Source: Helicobacter cetorum MIT 00-7128
GTDB taxonomy: Bacteria > Campylobacterota > Campylobacteria > Campylobacterales > Helicobacteraceae
DNA length: 64,000 bases
Reading direction: 5' to 3'
Assembly (NCBI RefSeq): GCF_000259255.1
Contig: NC_017737.1
Span: 310,001 to 374,000 of the forward strand
Of the stretch, positions 18,057 through 26,784 are shown one piece after another (the stretch's first letter is position 1; every line of letters starts with the position of its first letter). The notes below the pieces were generated by a model. The model saw only the letters and a program-made list of their open reading frames with translations. It had not been told where the DNA came from and did not search any database. A program made the translations under genes and the position numbers.

Positions 18057-18731
18057 ATGAATCAAAGCAAGCAAAGCTCCCCTAAAAACACCCCTATAGA
18101 TTATCTAGGGGAATTGCCTAAACATTGGGAAATTACAAAATTAAAATATATAGCAAAGTATAGTAATGGAAACAGCATTAGTGATAATGAGAAAAACAAT
18201 TACAAAAATAAGGAAAATGCAAGACCTTACATAGCAACCAAAGATATTGACCTAGAGACAAGCACAATTAATTACAATACAGAACTTTACATACCCTACA
18301 ATAACTCTAACTTTAAAGAATTTGTTAAGGGCTGTATTCTAGTTTGTATAGAGGGGGGTAGTGGAGGTAGAAAAAAAGGTTTTGTTACGCAAAATGTTAG
18401 CATTGGCAATAAATTATGTGCCATTAAAACCAAAACAAAAGACATAAACGAACGCTTTATGTTTTATATTGTTTTGTCTGATATTTTTAATCATTTTTAT
18501 AACGCAAATATTCAAGGCGATAGAAATGGAGTGCCATTAGAAAAAATAGGTTATTTTGTTTTGCCCCTACCCCCTTTAGAAGAGCAAGAAAAAATCGCAG
18601 AGTTTTTAGATAAAGAAGTTTCAAAAATTGACACCCTTTCTAACACTTTAAACCAATTAGAAAACACCCTTAAAGCTTTTAAAAAAGCTTTGATTAGTGA
18701 TTGTGTTTTAGGGAAGAAAGAAATATTATAA
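18057..18731 (+). CDS. hsdS: Half-size type I restriction specificity subunit (HsdS)
   Basis: 224 residues. The start D-Y-L-G-E-L-P-K-H-W-E-I-T-K-L-K is the conserved opening of an HsdS target-recognition half. It is followed by one TRD, then L-P-L-P-P-L-E-E-Q-E-K-I-A-E-F-L-D and a helical spacer (residues 180-218). Complete HsdS proteins have two such halves, about 400 residues. No hsdM or hsdR is nearby. It could dimerise to form a two-TRD subunit with modification genes elsewhere, or be a silent recombination donor. It starts 6 bp after the lipoprotein stop with no clear ribosome-binding site. Confidence 0.85.
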   Translation: MNQSKQSSPKNTPIDYLGELPKHWEITKLKYIAKYSNGNSISDNEKNNYKNKENARPYIATKDIDLETSTINYNTELYIPYNNSNFKEFVKGCILVCIEGGSGGRKKGFVTQNVSIGNKLCAIKTKTKDINERFMFYIVLSDIFNHFYNANIQGDRNGVPLEKIGYFVLPLPPLEEQEKIAEFLDKEVSKIDTLSNTLNQLENTLKAFKKALISDCVLGKKEIL

Positions 18732-18851
18732 AAAACGATAGGACAAAAATATTAAAAAACGCCTTTGGCATTTTTATTAAAATATAAAGAGCTTAAAACA
18801 AAGTTTTAAAGCGATAACTTCTTAAAGCGTTCTTAGGGGGTTTGGGGGTTG

Positions 18852-18901
18852 TTAAGGGGGATAAGTGGGGGTATATCGCAAATACCTCCTGTCCCCCTTA
18901 A
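18852..18901. repeat. Nested G-rich inverted repeat (hairpin)
   Basis: TTAAGGGGG (18852-18860) pairs with CCCCCTTAA (18893-18901). Inside, GGGGGTAT (18867-18874) pairs with ATACCTCC (18882-18889) with one G-U pair, around a 7-base loop. Two similar G5 runs lie just upstream. It may end hsdS transcription or be the edge of a moved segment. Confidence 0.6.
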
Positions 18902-19155
18902 GAAATAAAAGGATTTAAAAAAGTGAAATTTAAAAACAACCCTTAAGAAATAAGTTTTTTAAAAAAATTGAAATAAAAAGCAAGAAATGACATTTTTATA
19001 ATCAGTGAATAAGAAATAAGATTTTAAAGAGATTGAAAGAAAAAGCAAGAAAATAATTGTTTAGACAAATAAGATTTAAAATAAAAAATATTTTTAAAAA
19101 CCTAAGAATTTTAAAAAGCTTTGATGAAAGTATTGTAATGTTTAAACTTAAAATG

Positions 19156-19180
19156 CAAAACCCTTTGACAAAGGGTTTTG
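19156..19180 (-). terminator. Terminator of ccpA
   Basis: CAAAACCCTTTG (19156-19167) and CAAAGGGTTTTG (19169-19180) form a near-perfect 12-bp inverted repeat. It lies 8 bp beyond the ccpA stop on the minus strand. Confidence 0.75.
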
Positions 19181-19187
19181 TAAAAAA

Positions 19188-20249
19188 TTAAAAAGAGGGT
19201 TTTGGGGTTTTATCAGTGATTGTAGGGAGTTCTGGATAAACAATCTTAGGTTTTTTGCCCTTTAAGGCACCAAAGAAAGTCTCAATTTTCTTAGCTTCTT
19301 CATCGCTAATTTCAACACCTAATTGGATAGAGCCCATTTCTTTAATCGCATCTTTAACATCCCAATATTGTCCGTTATGGAAATAAGGCATAGTCTCTGT
19401 GATATTTCTTAGAGTTGGCACTTTAACCATGCCGTTTTTATCCCCTTTGAAATCGCCTACATTAGCAAACTTATAAGGCTTAACCACGCCAAAGGCTTGC
19501 ATAGAACCACCCAAATTAATGCCATTATGACAACCCACACAACCCTTTTCAATAAATACTTCTAAGCCCTCTTGCTCTGCTTTGCTTAAGGCTTTAGGGT
19601 TACCCCTTAAGAAATCATCGTATCTGCTTGGAGTTACTAAAGTAGCCTCAAACATTGCAATAGTATCAGTGATAAGCTTGAAATCAATCTTTACTTTATT
19701 GCCATAAGCTTTTTTGAATAACTTCACATAGCCGGGCATAGAATTGATTTTTTCTACTACAACTTTAGGGTCAGCGCCCATTTCAAAAGGAGCTTGGATA
19801 GGTCCTTGAGCTTGCTCGCCTAAATGCGTAACCCTACCATCCCAAAATTGCACATCATTAAAAACTGAGTTATACACAGTTGGAGAGTTTAAAAAGTGGG
19901 GATTGCTCTTCCACTGAGCGCCTACAGCTTTAGGGGCTAAATCCACGCCACCAAGCCCTAAGTTATGGCAAGTGTTACAAGACACCAAGTAAGAAGTAGA
20001 AATTCTAGGGTCTAAATAGAGCATTTTACCTAACTCTACTTGAGCTTGAGTCATTACATTAGAATCATTGCCCCCAATACCTACATCTTTAGTTTTTTTG
20101 ATTTGGTATTCTCTAAGTGCCTTACCTATAGGCATAGGCTCTAAATGACTTTCTCTAGCCTTTTTAATCAATGCTAAGTCATTGGTTGCATGCGCAAAAG
20201 AAAACGCCACGCAAAACGCCGTAACGCCAAACAAAACCGATTTTTTCAT
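19188..20249 (-). CDS. ccpA: Di-haem cytochrome c peroxidase CcpA
   Basis: 353 residues with a signal peptide (cleavage near H-A-T). Two haem-binding CxxCH motifs are visible: C-N-T-C-H near residue 92 and C-V-G-C-H near 238. The size and M-P-Y-F-H-N-G-Q-Y-W near 288 are typical of bacterial di-haem peroxidases. It reduces periplasmic hydrogen peroxide with electrons from cytochrome c, protecting a microaerophile. AAGGAG precedes the ATG. Confidence 0.95.
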   Translation of the reverse strand: MKKSVLFGVTAFCVAFSFAHATNDLALIKKARESHLEPMPIGKALREYQIKKTKDVGIGGNDSNVMTQAQVELGKMLYLDPRISTSYLVSCNTCHNLGLGGVDLAPKAVGAQWKSNPHFLNSPTVYNSVFNDVQFWDGRVTHLGEQAQGPIQAPFEMGADPKVVVEKINSMPGYVKLFKKAYGNKVKIDFKLITDTIAMFEATLVTPSRYDDFLRGNPKALSKAEQEGLEVFIEKGCVGCHNGINLGGSMQAFGVVKPYKFANVGDFKGDKNGMVKVPTLRNITETMPYFHNGQYWDVKDAIKEMGSIQLGVEISDEEAKKIETFFGALKGKKPKIVYPELPTITDKTPKPSF

Positions 20250-20295
20250 AAAAACTCCTTGAACTCACTTATTATTAAAGAGAGATATTTTTCTT

Positions 20296-20301
20296 ATTAT
20301 A
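20296..20301 (-). promoter_or_regulatory. Probable -10 box of ccpA
   Basis: On the minus strand this reads TATAAT, about 47 bp before the ccpA ATG. It would give a 5' leader of about 40 bases carrying the AAGGAG site. Confidence 0.5.
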
Positions 20302-20364
20302 GTAGCAATTATACAACAAATTTAGGTTGCTATGACTTAATCCATTATTTAGGGTAGCTTGGGG

Positions 20365-20370
20365 TATAAT
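20365..20370 (+). promoter_or_regulatory. Probable -10 box of dnaE
   Basis: A perfect TATAAT lies 48 bp before the dnaE ATG at 20418, in the divergent gap with ccpA. Confidence 0.55.
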
Positions 20371-20417
20371 GCGTGAAGACAAAATATCAAAACTTGATTA
20401 AGCATAAAAGGCTATTG

Positions 20418-23400
20418 ATGAATACAGAAACTAAAGCATTCACACACTTGCACTTACACACCGAATATTCGCTTTTAGATGGAGCTAATAAGATTAAAGT
20501 CTTAGCCAAACGCATTAAAGAGCTAGGCATGAAAAGTGTGAGCATGACTGACCATGGGAATATGTTTGGAGCGATTGATTTTTATACGAGCATGAAAAAA
20601 GAAGGCATTAAACCCATTATAGGCATGGAAGCTTATATTCATAATGATGAAAATCTTTCTAGTAAAGAGACTAAACAACGCTTTCATTTGTGCTTGTTCG
20701 CCAAAAATCAAGAAGGCTATGAAAACTTGATGTATTTGAGCTCTATGGCATATTTAGAGGGGTTTTATTACTTCCCACGCATTAATAAAAAGCTTTTAAG
20801 AGAGCATTCTAAGGGTATTATTGCCTCTAGTGCGTGCTTACAAGGCGAAGTTAATTTTCATTTAAATACTAATAGTGAGAGAAATCGCAAATATGGAGCT
20901 AAGGGCTATGATGAGGCCAAAAGAATTGCTTGTGAATACCAAGAGATTTTTGAAGAGGATTTTTATTTAGAGATTATGCGTCATGGCATATTAGACCAGC
21001 GTTTTATTGATGAACAAGTGATTAAAATGTCCTTAGAAACAGGGCTAAAAATCATTGCCACAAACGACACGCATTACACCATGCCAAGTGATTCTAAGGC
21101 TCAAGAGATTGCGATGTGTGTGGCTATGGGTAAAATTATGAATGATAAAGGGCGCTTAAAACACTCTGTGCATGAGTTTTATATTAAATCGCTTGAAGAA
21201 ATGGCGAAGTTATTCGCTGATATTCCAGAGGCTCTAGCTAACACTCAAGAAATTGCTGAAAAATGCACTTTAGAGATTGATTTAAAAGATGATAAAGCTA
21301 ACCCTCCAACCCCCCCAAGCTTTAAATTCACCAAAACTTATGCACAAAATGAGGGGCTAGATTTTGAAGATGATGCTTCTTATTTTGCTTACAAGGCCAG
21401 AGAAGGGTTAAAAGAGCGTCTAAAATTAGTGCCTGAAATTGAGCATGGAAAATATCAAGAGCGTTTAGAAAAAGAAATTGAAGTCATTACCAACATGAAG
21501 TTTCCGGGCTATATGCTAATAGTGTGGGATTTTATCCGCCATGCTAAAGAAGTGGGTATTCCTGTAGGACCGGGTAGGGGGAGTGCGGCGGGAAGTTTAG
21601 TAGCTTTTGCTTTAAAAATCACTAATATTGACCCCTTGAAATACGATTTGCTGTTTGAAAGATTTCTAAACCCTGAAAGAATCAGCATGCCTGATATTGA
21701 TACGGATTTTTGTCAGCGTAGGCGTAGAGAAATCATAGAATACATGATTGAAAAGTATGGCAAATACAATGTGGCTCAAGTGATAACCTTTAACAAGATG
21801 TTAGCTAAGGGCGTGATTAGAGATGTCGCAAGGGTTTTGGACATGCCCTATAAGGAGGCTGATGATTTTGCAAAGCTCATTCCTAATCGCTTGGGTATTA
21901 CGCTTAAAGGTTATGAAAAAAATGGCGAGTTTGTGGAAGGAGCGTGGGAATTAGAGCCTAAAATCAAAGAATTAGTAGAGAGTAATGACTTAGCCAGACA
22001 AGTATGGGAGTATTCGCTTAATCTAGAGAATTTAAATCGTAATGCTGGCGTGCATGCCGCCGCATTAGTGGTGGATAGCGAGAAAGAGCTGTGGCACAAA
22101 ACCCCTTTATTTGCATCTGAAAAAACCGGTGGTATCGTTACGCAATATTCTATGAAGTATTTAGAACCGGTGGATTTGATTAAGTTTGACTTCTTAGGGC
22201 TTAAAACCTTGACCGTGATAGATGACGCGCTTAAAATCATTAAAACTCAGCATAACATTGACTTAGACTTCTTGTCGCTAGATATGGACGACCCCAAAGT
22301 TTATAAAACGATTCAGAGTGGCGACACGGTGGGGATATTCCAAATTGAATCGGGCATGTTTCAAGGGCTTAACAAACGCTTAAGACCATCAAGTTTTGAA
22401 GATATTATTGCGATAATTGCGCTTGGAAGACCAGGGCCTATGGAATCAGGCATGGTAGATGATTTTGTTAATAGAAAGCATGGCATTGAGCCTATTACTT
22501 ATGCTTTTAAAGACTTAGAACCGATTTTGAAACCCACTTATGGCACGATAGTTTATCAAGAACAGGTTATGCAAATTGTTCAAACGATTGGGGGGTTTAG
22601 CTTGGGCGAGGCAGATTTAATCCGTCGTGCTATGGGTAAAAAAGACGCTCAAATTATGGCGGACAATAAGGCTAAGTTTGTAGAAGGGGCTAAAAATTTA
22701 GGGCATGATAGTAAAAAGGCGGCTGATTTGTGGGATTTAATTGTTAAATTTGCGGGCTATGGTTTTAACAAATCACACTCTGCAGCTTATGCTATGATAA
22801 CTTTCCAAACAGCGTATTTAAAGACTTATTACAAGCACGAATTTATGGCAGCCATGCTTACAAGCGAATCTAATAAGATTGAATCTGTGGCTAGATATAT
22901 TGATGAGGTTAGGGCTTTAGAAATTGAAGTTACGCCCCCTCATGTAAACACTTCTATGCAAGATTTCAGTGTTAAAGAATTTGAGAATGAAAAGGGTGAA
23001 TTAGAAAAGAAAATTGTGTTTGGATTAGGAGCGATTAAGGGAGCTGGGGGTGAGCCAATTAGAAACATCATTGAAGAGAGGGCTAAGGGGGATTATAAGA
23101 GTTTAGAAGATTTTATTTCACGGGTGGATTTTTCTAAAATCACTAAAAAATCCTTAGAACCCTTAGTCAAATCAGGGAGCTTGGATAATCTAGGCTACAC
23201 ACGAAAAACCATGCTCGCTAACTTAGATTTAATCTGTGATACAGGGCGTGCTAAAGACAAAGCTAATGAGATGATGCAAGGAAGCAATTCGCTCTTTGGG
23301 GCAATAGAGAGTGAAGAAAAAGAGCAGGTCGTTTTAAATATGACTGATTTAGGCGAGCATGATGCTAAAACGCTTTTAGAATATGAATATGAGATTTTAG

Positions 23401-24056
23401 GCATCCATGTTTCAGGTAATCCTTTAGATGAATTTAAAGAAGAGATTAAGGGCTTTAAAAACTTAGTCAAAAGCATTGATATTGAGGAGTTAGAAATTGG
23501 CTCGCAAGCTTATTTGCTCGGTAAGATTATGGAAATCAAAAAGAAAATTGGCAAACGAAGCGGTAAGCCTTATGGCACAGCAGATATTTTAGACAGATAT
23601 GGCAAATTTGAACTCATGCTTTTTGAAAAGCAATTAAACGCCCTAGAAGAATTGGATATAAACAAACCCTTAGTATTTAAATGCAAGATTGAAGAGCAAG
23701 AAGAAGTCGCGCGATTAAGGCTTTTTGAAATCTTGGATTTAGAGAGTGCTAGAGAAGTTAAAATTCCAAAAGCTCGTTATAAAGACCCTAATAAAGAAAA
23801 AGAAGATGTGCGAGAAATTCCACCTATTGAGATGTTAGCGTCTAGCTCTTGCTCCTTGGCGATTGTGTTAGAAAATGATGTGAAAAAAGAGTTTTTAAAA
23901 CAAATCAAAGAGAGCGCTTTAAAGCATCAAGGCAAACACCCCTTATGCTTGATTATAAAAGATAAGGGCAAGCAATTCAAGTTTCAAAGTGATTTGTTGG
24001 TAGATGAAAGCATTAAAGAAGAGTTTAAAGAATTAGAATGGAGAGATTTAACATGA
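20418..24056 (+). CDS. dnaE: DNA polymerase III alpha subunit DnaE
   Basis: 1212 residues from ATG 20418; the open frame extends back to 20373 but the PHP domain begins right after this ATG (F-T-H-L-H-L-H-T-E-Y-S-L-L-D). This is the replicative polymerase. In order it has the PHP domain, the polymerase core with P-G-R-G-S-A-A-G-S near 393 and the catalytic P-D-I-D-T-D-F near 431, the Q-E-Q-V-M-Q-I region near 715, a helix-hairpin-helix region (G-A-I-K-G-A-G), and an OB fold near 1040-1110. The stop overlaps the next start (ATGA). Confidence 0.96.
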   Translation: MNTETKAFTHLHLHTEYSLLDGANKIKVLAKRIKELGMKSVSMTDHGNMFGAIDFYTSMKKEGIKPIIGMEAYIHNDENLSSKETKQRFHLCLFAKNQEGYENLMYLSSMAYLEGFYYFPRINKKLLREHSKGIIASSACLQGEVNFHLNTNSERNRKYGAKGYDEAKRIACEYQEIFEEDFYLEIMRHGILDQRFIDEQVIKMSLETGLKIIATNDTHYTMPSDSKAQEIAMCVAMGKIMNDKGRLKHSVHEFYIKSLEEMAKLFADIPEALANTQEIAEKCTLEIDLKDDKANPPTPPSFKFTKTYAQNEGLDFEDDASYFAYKAREGLKERLKLVPEIEHGKYQERLEKEIEVITNMKFPGYMLIVWDFIRHAKEVGIPVGPGRGSAAGSLVAFALKITNIDPLKYDLLFERFLNPERISMPDIDTDFCQRRRREIIEYMIEKYGKYNVAQVITFNKMLAKGVIRDVARVLDMPYKEADDFAKLIPNRLGITLKGYEKNGEFVEGAWELEPKIKELVESNDLARQVWEYSLNLENLNRNAGVHAAALVVDSEKELWHKTPLFASEKTGGIVTQYSMKYLEPVDLIKFDFLGLKTLTVIDDALKIIKTQHNIDLDFLSLDMDDPKVYKTIQSGDTVGIFQIESGMFQGLNKRLRPSSFEDIIAIIALGRPGPMESGMVDDFVNRKHGIEPITYAFKDLEPILKPTYGTIVYQEQVMQIVQTIGGFSLGEADLIRRAMGKKDAQIMADNKAKFVEGAKNLGHDSKKAADLWDLIVKFAGYGFNKSHSAAYAMITFQTAYLKTYYKHEFMAAMLTSESNKIESVARYIDEVRALEIEVTPPHVNTSMQDFSVKEFENEKGELEKKIVFGLGAIKGAGGEPIRNIIEERAKGDYKSLEDFISRVDFSKITKKSLEPLVKSGSLDNLGYTRKTMLANLDLICDTGRAKDKANEMMQGSNSLFGAIESEEKEQVVLNMTDLGEHDAKTLLEYEYEILGIHVSGNPLDEFKEEIKGFKNLVKSIDIEELEIGSQAYLLGKIMEIKKKIGKRSGKPYGTADILDRYGKFELMLFEKQLNALEELDINKPLVFKCKIEEQEEVARLRLFEILDLESAREVKIPKARYKDPNKEKEDVREIPPIEMLASSSCSLAIVLENDVKKEFLKQIKESALKHQGKHPLCLIIKDKGKQFKFQSDLLVDESIKEEFKELEWRDLT

Positions 24057-24817
24057 GAATCAATCAATTTTTAGCCCACCATACTAAGCATTCACGAAGA
24101 GAGGCTGAAAAACTTGTTTTAGAAGGGCGTGTCAAAATCAACCATGAGCATGCCAAACTTACTAGCATTATCAAGGAAAATGACAAGGTGTTTTTAGACA
24201 AACGCCTAATCAAGCCTTTGAAAAACAAAAAATTTAGTGTTCTGGTCTATCACAAGCCAAAGGGCGAGTTAGTGAGTAAGGCTGACCCCTTAAATAGGCG
24301 TGTGATTTATGAAAGTTTGGAGAAAAAATACGCTCATTTTGTGCCTGTGGGGCGTTTGGATTTTGCGAGTGAGGGGGTGCTACTTTTAAGCGATAGTAAG
24401 GCGGTGGTGAGTGCCTTAATGCATACGAATTTAGGAAGAGAGTATTTAATCAAAATTCAAGGTGCGATTACAAAGGATATAGAACTTGCTATGCAAGAGG
24501 GCTTGAAATTAGAGAATGCCACTAAGGGCGCACATAGTAAAACTGCGATTAAAAGCATGGAATTTGCCCCCTTTATTTCTTATGAAATCATCAAAAACCA
24601 TGCCAAATATTCTAAGCTTAGGGTGGTTATTAGCGAGGGAAAGAATAGAGAATTAAGGCGTTTTTTTGCGTATTTTAATGCTGAAGTATTGGATTTAAGG
24701 CGTGTGCGTTATGGCTTTGTGAATTTGAACGCTTTGCCGGTAGGGAAAATGCGTTTTTTAAACCGCCAAGAATATAATGAGTTGCATAAATTTATGGCAA
24801 ATATTAAGACAGATTAA
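24053..24817 (+). CDS. RsuA/RluB-family rRNA pseudouridine synthase
   Basis: 254 residues from ATG 24053, which overlaps the dnaE stop; an in-frame ATG at 24038 is also open. An S4 RNA-binding domain (R-R-E-A-E-K-L-V-L-E-G-R-V near 17-29) is followed by the catalytic G-R-L-D-F-A-S-E-G motif with the active Asp near 103. K-N-R-E-L-R-R-F-F near 201 is also family-typical. It isomerises a uridine in rRNA; which position cannot be told from sequence. Coupled to dnaE. Confidence 0.9.
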   Translation: MRINQFLAHHTKHSRREAEKLVLEGRVKINHEHAKLTSIIKENDKVFLDKRLIKPLKNKKFSVLVYHKPKGELVSKADPLNRRVIYESLEKKYAHFVPVGRLDFASEGVLLLSDSKAVVSALMHTNLGREYLIKIQGAITKDIELAMQEGLKLENATKGAHSKTAIKSMEFAPFISYEIIKNHAKYSKLRVVISEGKNRELRRFFAYFNAEVLDLRRVRYGFVNLNALPVGKMRFLNRQEYNELHKFMANIKTD

Positions 24818-24870
24818 AACAACTTAGTTTTTCAATCAAGCTTTTAAGCTTTAGGGTGTTTGGGTTGTGC

Positions 24871-24876
24871 TATACT
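24871..24876 (+). promoter_or_regulatory. Probable -10 box of the thioredoxin gene
   Basis: TATACT preceded by TGTGC lies 38 bp before the thioredoxin ATG, inside the gap after the pseudouridine synthase gene. AAAGGA precedes the ATG. Confidence 0.45.
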
Positions 24877-24913
24877 CTAGCTACGAGGGGGAAATTAAAT
24901 TAAAGGATATAGC

Positions 24914-25228
24914 ATGTTAGAAGTTATCAATGGAAGTAATTATGAAGAGAAAATTAAAGAAGGAGCGGTGGTAGTCAATATCGGGGCGAGCTGGTGTCCG
25001 GATTGTAGGAAAATTGAGCCGATTATGGATAATCTAGCTAAAGCTTATGAGGGGAAGGTGCAATTTTTTAAGGTTTCTTTTGATGAGAGTGAGGATTTGA
25101 AAGAGAGCTTAGGCATTCGTAAAATTCCTACTTTGATTTTTTACAAAGACGCCAAAGAAGTGGGCGAAAGACTTGTAGAACCCGGCTCTCAAAAACCTAT
25201 TGAAGACGCTATAAAAGCGTTGTTGTAG
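24914..25228 (+). CDS. Thioredoxin with a CPDC active site
   Basis: 104 residues, a single thioredoxin domain. The active site is W-C-P-D-C (residues 27-31) instead of the usual W-C-G-P-C, as I recall for the second H. pylori thioredoxin. The cis-proline lies in R-K-I-P-T-L near 72-77. The CPDC centre changes redox potential and may alter partner choice. No signal peptide, so it is cytoplasmic. Confidence 0.9.
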   Translation: MLEVINGSNYEEKIKEGAVVVNIGASWCPDCRKIEPIMDNLAKAYEGKVQFFKVSFDESEDLKESLGIRKIPTLIFYKDAKEVGERLVEPGSQKPIEDAIKALL

Positions 25229-25428
25229 GTTAAATTGCCAAGCTTTTAGGAGGAAAGCTTGGCAATATTAGACTATGGATTTATCTTGCTTGATTAAGGG
25301 TTTTATATTTTTCAAGTTTTTACACGGTAAATTTGTTTAATAAAGTTTTTAAACTACTTGTTGTTGCACTAGGCTATATTTATATGCAAAATAACCTATT
25401 CTGTCTTTGATGAATATTCTATTGACTC
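25229..25428. other. Intergenic gap with hairpin
   Basis: 200 bp between convergent genes. As I recall H. pylori, several genes (including lpp20 and an outer membrane protein gene) lie between thioredoxin 2 and mnmE; here none do. I see only the hairpin below and AT-rich sequence. Confidence 0.6.
25234..25266 (+). terminator. Strong hairpin after thioredoxin
   Basis: A 13-bp perfect stem (25234-25246 with 25254-25266, core TTGCCAAGCTTT) has a 7-base loop. It starts 6 bp after the thioredoxin stop. There is no long T run, so termination strength is uncertain. Confidence 0.65.
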
Positions 25429-26784
25429 TTATTTTCCCAAGCAAAATTCACTAAACATGCTATCTAGCATTTGGGCGTTTTCATAAGGGCGTGTGAGTAG
25501 ATTTAAGCTCTCTATGGCATTTAAGATATGGTAAGAAAAAAGCTCTAAAGTTTCTAAGTGATTTGTGGCATTTTCTAGCTCGCTGATAGTGTTTTGTAAG
25601 GCATTTTTTTGAGCCAGGGAAGTGAGCAAGAGTTTATTTTGAATGTCAATTTTAGGGAAAAATTCGCTAATTTTTTGACTTAATTCTTTTAAGCAAGCCG
25701 AAGAATCTAGCGTGTTAGTTTCTAAAAAAGAGCAAGGAATTTTTAATAACTCTCTTAAACGCTCTTTATCAAGCTCTAATTTTAAATCATTCTTATTTAA
25801 AACAATAATGCAAGGTTTAGGAGTGCTAGTATTAAGGGTGTTAATAATATGAATATCTTCTTCTTCTAAGGGCTTAGATAAATCAAATACCGCCAAGACA
25901 ATATCGCAAATTTCTAGGCTTTTAAGGCTTTTTTGCACGCCTAGTTGCTCTATCTTATCATCAGTTTCTCTAATGCCTGCTGTATCAATCAAACGCACTT
26001 TATGCCCATGCAATTCTATGATTTCTTCTATGGTGTCTCTTGTAGTGCCTTTAATATCGCTCACTAAAGCCCTTTCTTCTAAGAGCATAGCATTCAATAA
26101 GGAGCTTTTGCCTGCATTGGGTTTGCCAACAATGCTTAAGGCATGCCCTTTAGCCTTACTAGCGTGCATGTTTGAAAAGTCTAATAAATCTTTAAAGCGT
26201 GTGATTTGAACCCCTAAGTTTTGTTCTACTTCTTGAATAAAATCAAGAGGAATATCCTCTTCGCTATAATCAATCAAGACCTCTGAGCTTGCTAGAAGTT
26301 TTAAAAGAGTTTCTCTGGCATCTTCTATAAAGGTTTTTAATGCGCCCTTTAGTTGTCTAGCGAGTGCATTTAGAGTGCTTTCTTCTTCACAAGCAATGAT
26401 TTGAGCGCTTGCCTCAACTTCGCTTAAATCCATTTTGTGGTTTAAAAAGGCTCTCTTGCTAAATTCCCCCGCTTTAGCAAGCCTAGCCCCAAGATTCAAG
26501 CAAGCATTTAAAATATTATGCACCAAAAGGGGGTTGCCATGGCATTGAATCTCGCATACATCTTCGCCTGTGAAACTATAGGGGGCTTTAAAATAGAGGG
26601 CTAGAGCTTTATCTAGTAAAATATCATTAGAAAAAACATCGCACACATAGGCATAGCGTGAAGTAAAATCTTGTTTTTTGGTGAGTTTTTTAAGGATATT
26701 TAGAGCGTTTTTTCCGCTCATTTTGATAATACTAATGGCTCCCTTACCCTCTGGGGTAGCAACAGCTACAATGGTATCTGTCAT
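25429..26784 (-). CDS. mnmE: tRNA modification GTPase MnmE
   Basis: 451 residues. With MnmG it makes the carboxymethylaminomethyl group on U34 of tRNAs. The order is an N-terminal tetrahydrofolate-binding domain (A-V-A-T-P-E-G-K-G near 6), a helical domain, and a G domain: G-K-P-N-A-G-K-S-S near 220, T-T-R-D-T near 245, D-T-A-G-I near 267 and L-N-K-N-D near 333. The C-terminal F-C-L-G-K is the conserved end carrying the catalytic Cys. It overlaps the jag stop by 4 bases (ATGA). Confidence 0.95.
   Translation of the reverse strand: MTDTIVAVATPEGKGAISIIKMSGKNALNILKKLTKKQDFTSRYAYVCDVFSNDILLDKALALYFKAPYSFTGEDVCEIQCHGNPLLVHNILNACLNLGARLAKAGEFSKRAFLNHKMDLSEVEASAQIIACEEESTLNALARQLKGALKTFIEDARETLLKLLASSEVLIDYSEEDIPLDFIQEVEQNLGVQITRFKDLLDFSNMHASKAKGHALSIVGKPNAGKSSLLNAMLLEERALVSDIKGTTRDTIEEIIELHGHKVRLIDTAGIRETDDKIEQLGVQKSLKSLEICDIVLAVFDLSKPLEEEDIHIINTLNTSTPKPCIIVLNKNDLKLELDKERLRELLKIPCSFLETNTLDSSACLKELSQKISEFFPKIDIQNKLLLTSLAQKNALQNTISELENATNHLETLELFSYHILNAIESLNLLTRPYENAQMLDSMFSEFCLGK

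Larger units (their letters stand above)
18732..19187. other. Non-coding gap with a large hairpin
   Basis: 456 bp between hsdS and ccpA with no credible gene. It has a G-rich segment with a long nested hairpin at 18852-18901, then AT-rich sequence with repeated 'agattt/aaaaagcaagaaa' motifs (two similar copies near 18960-19060), and ends with the ccpA terminator. Confidence 0.7.
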
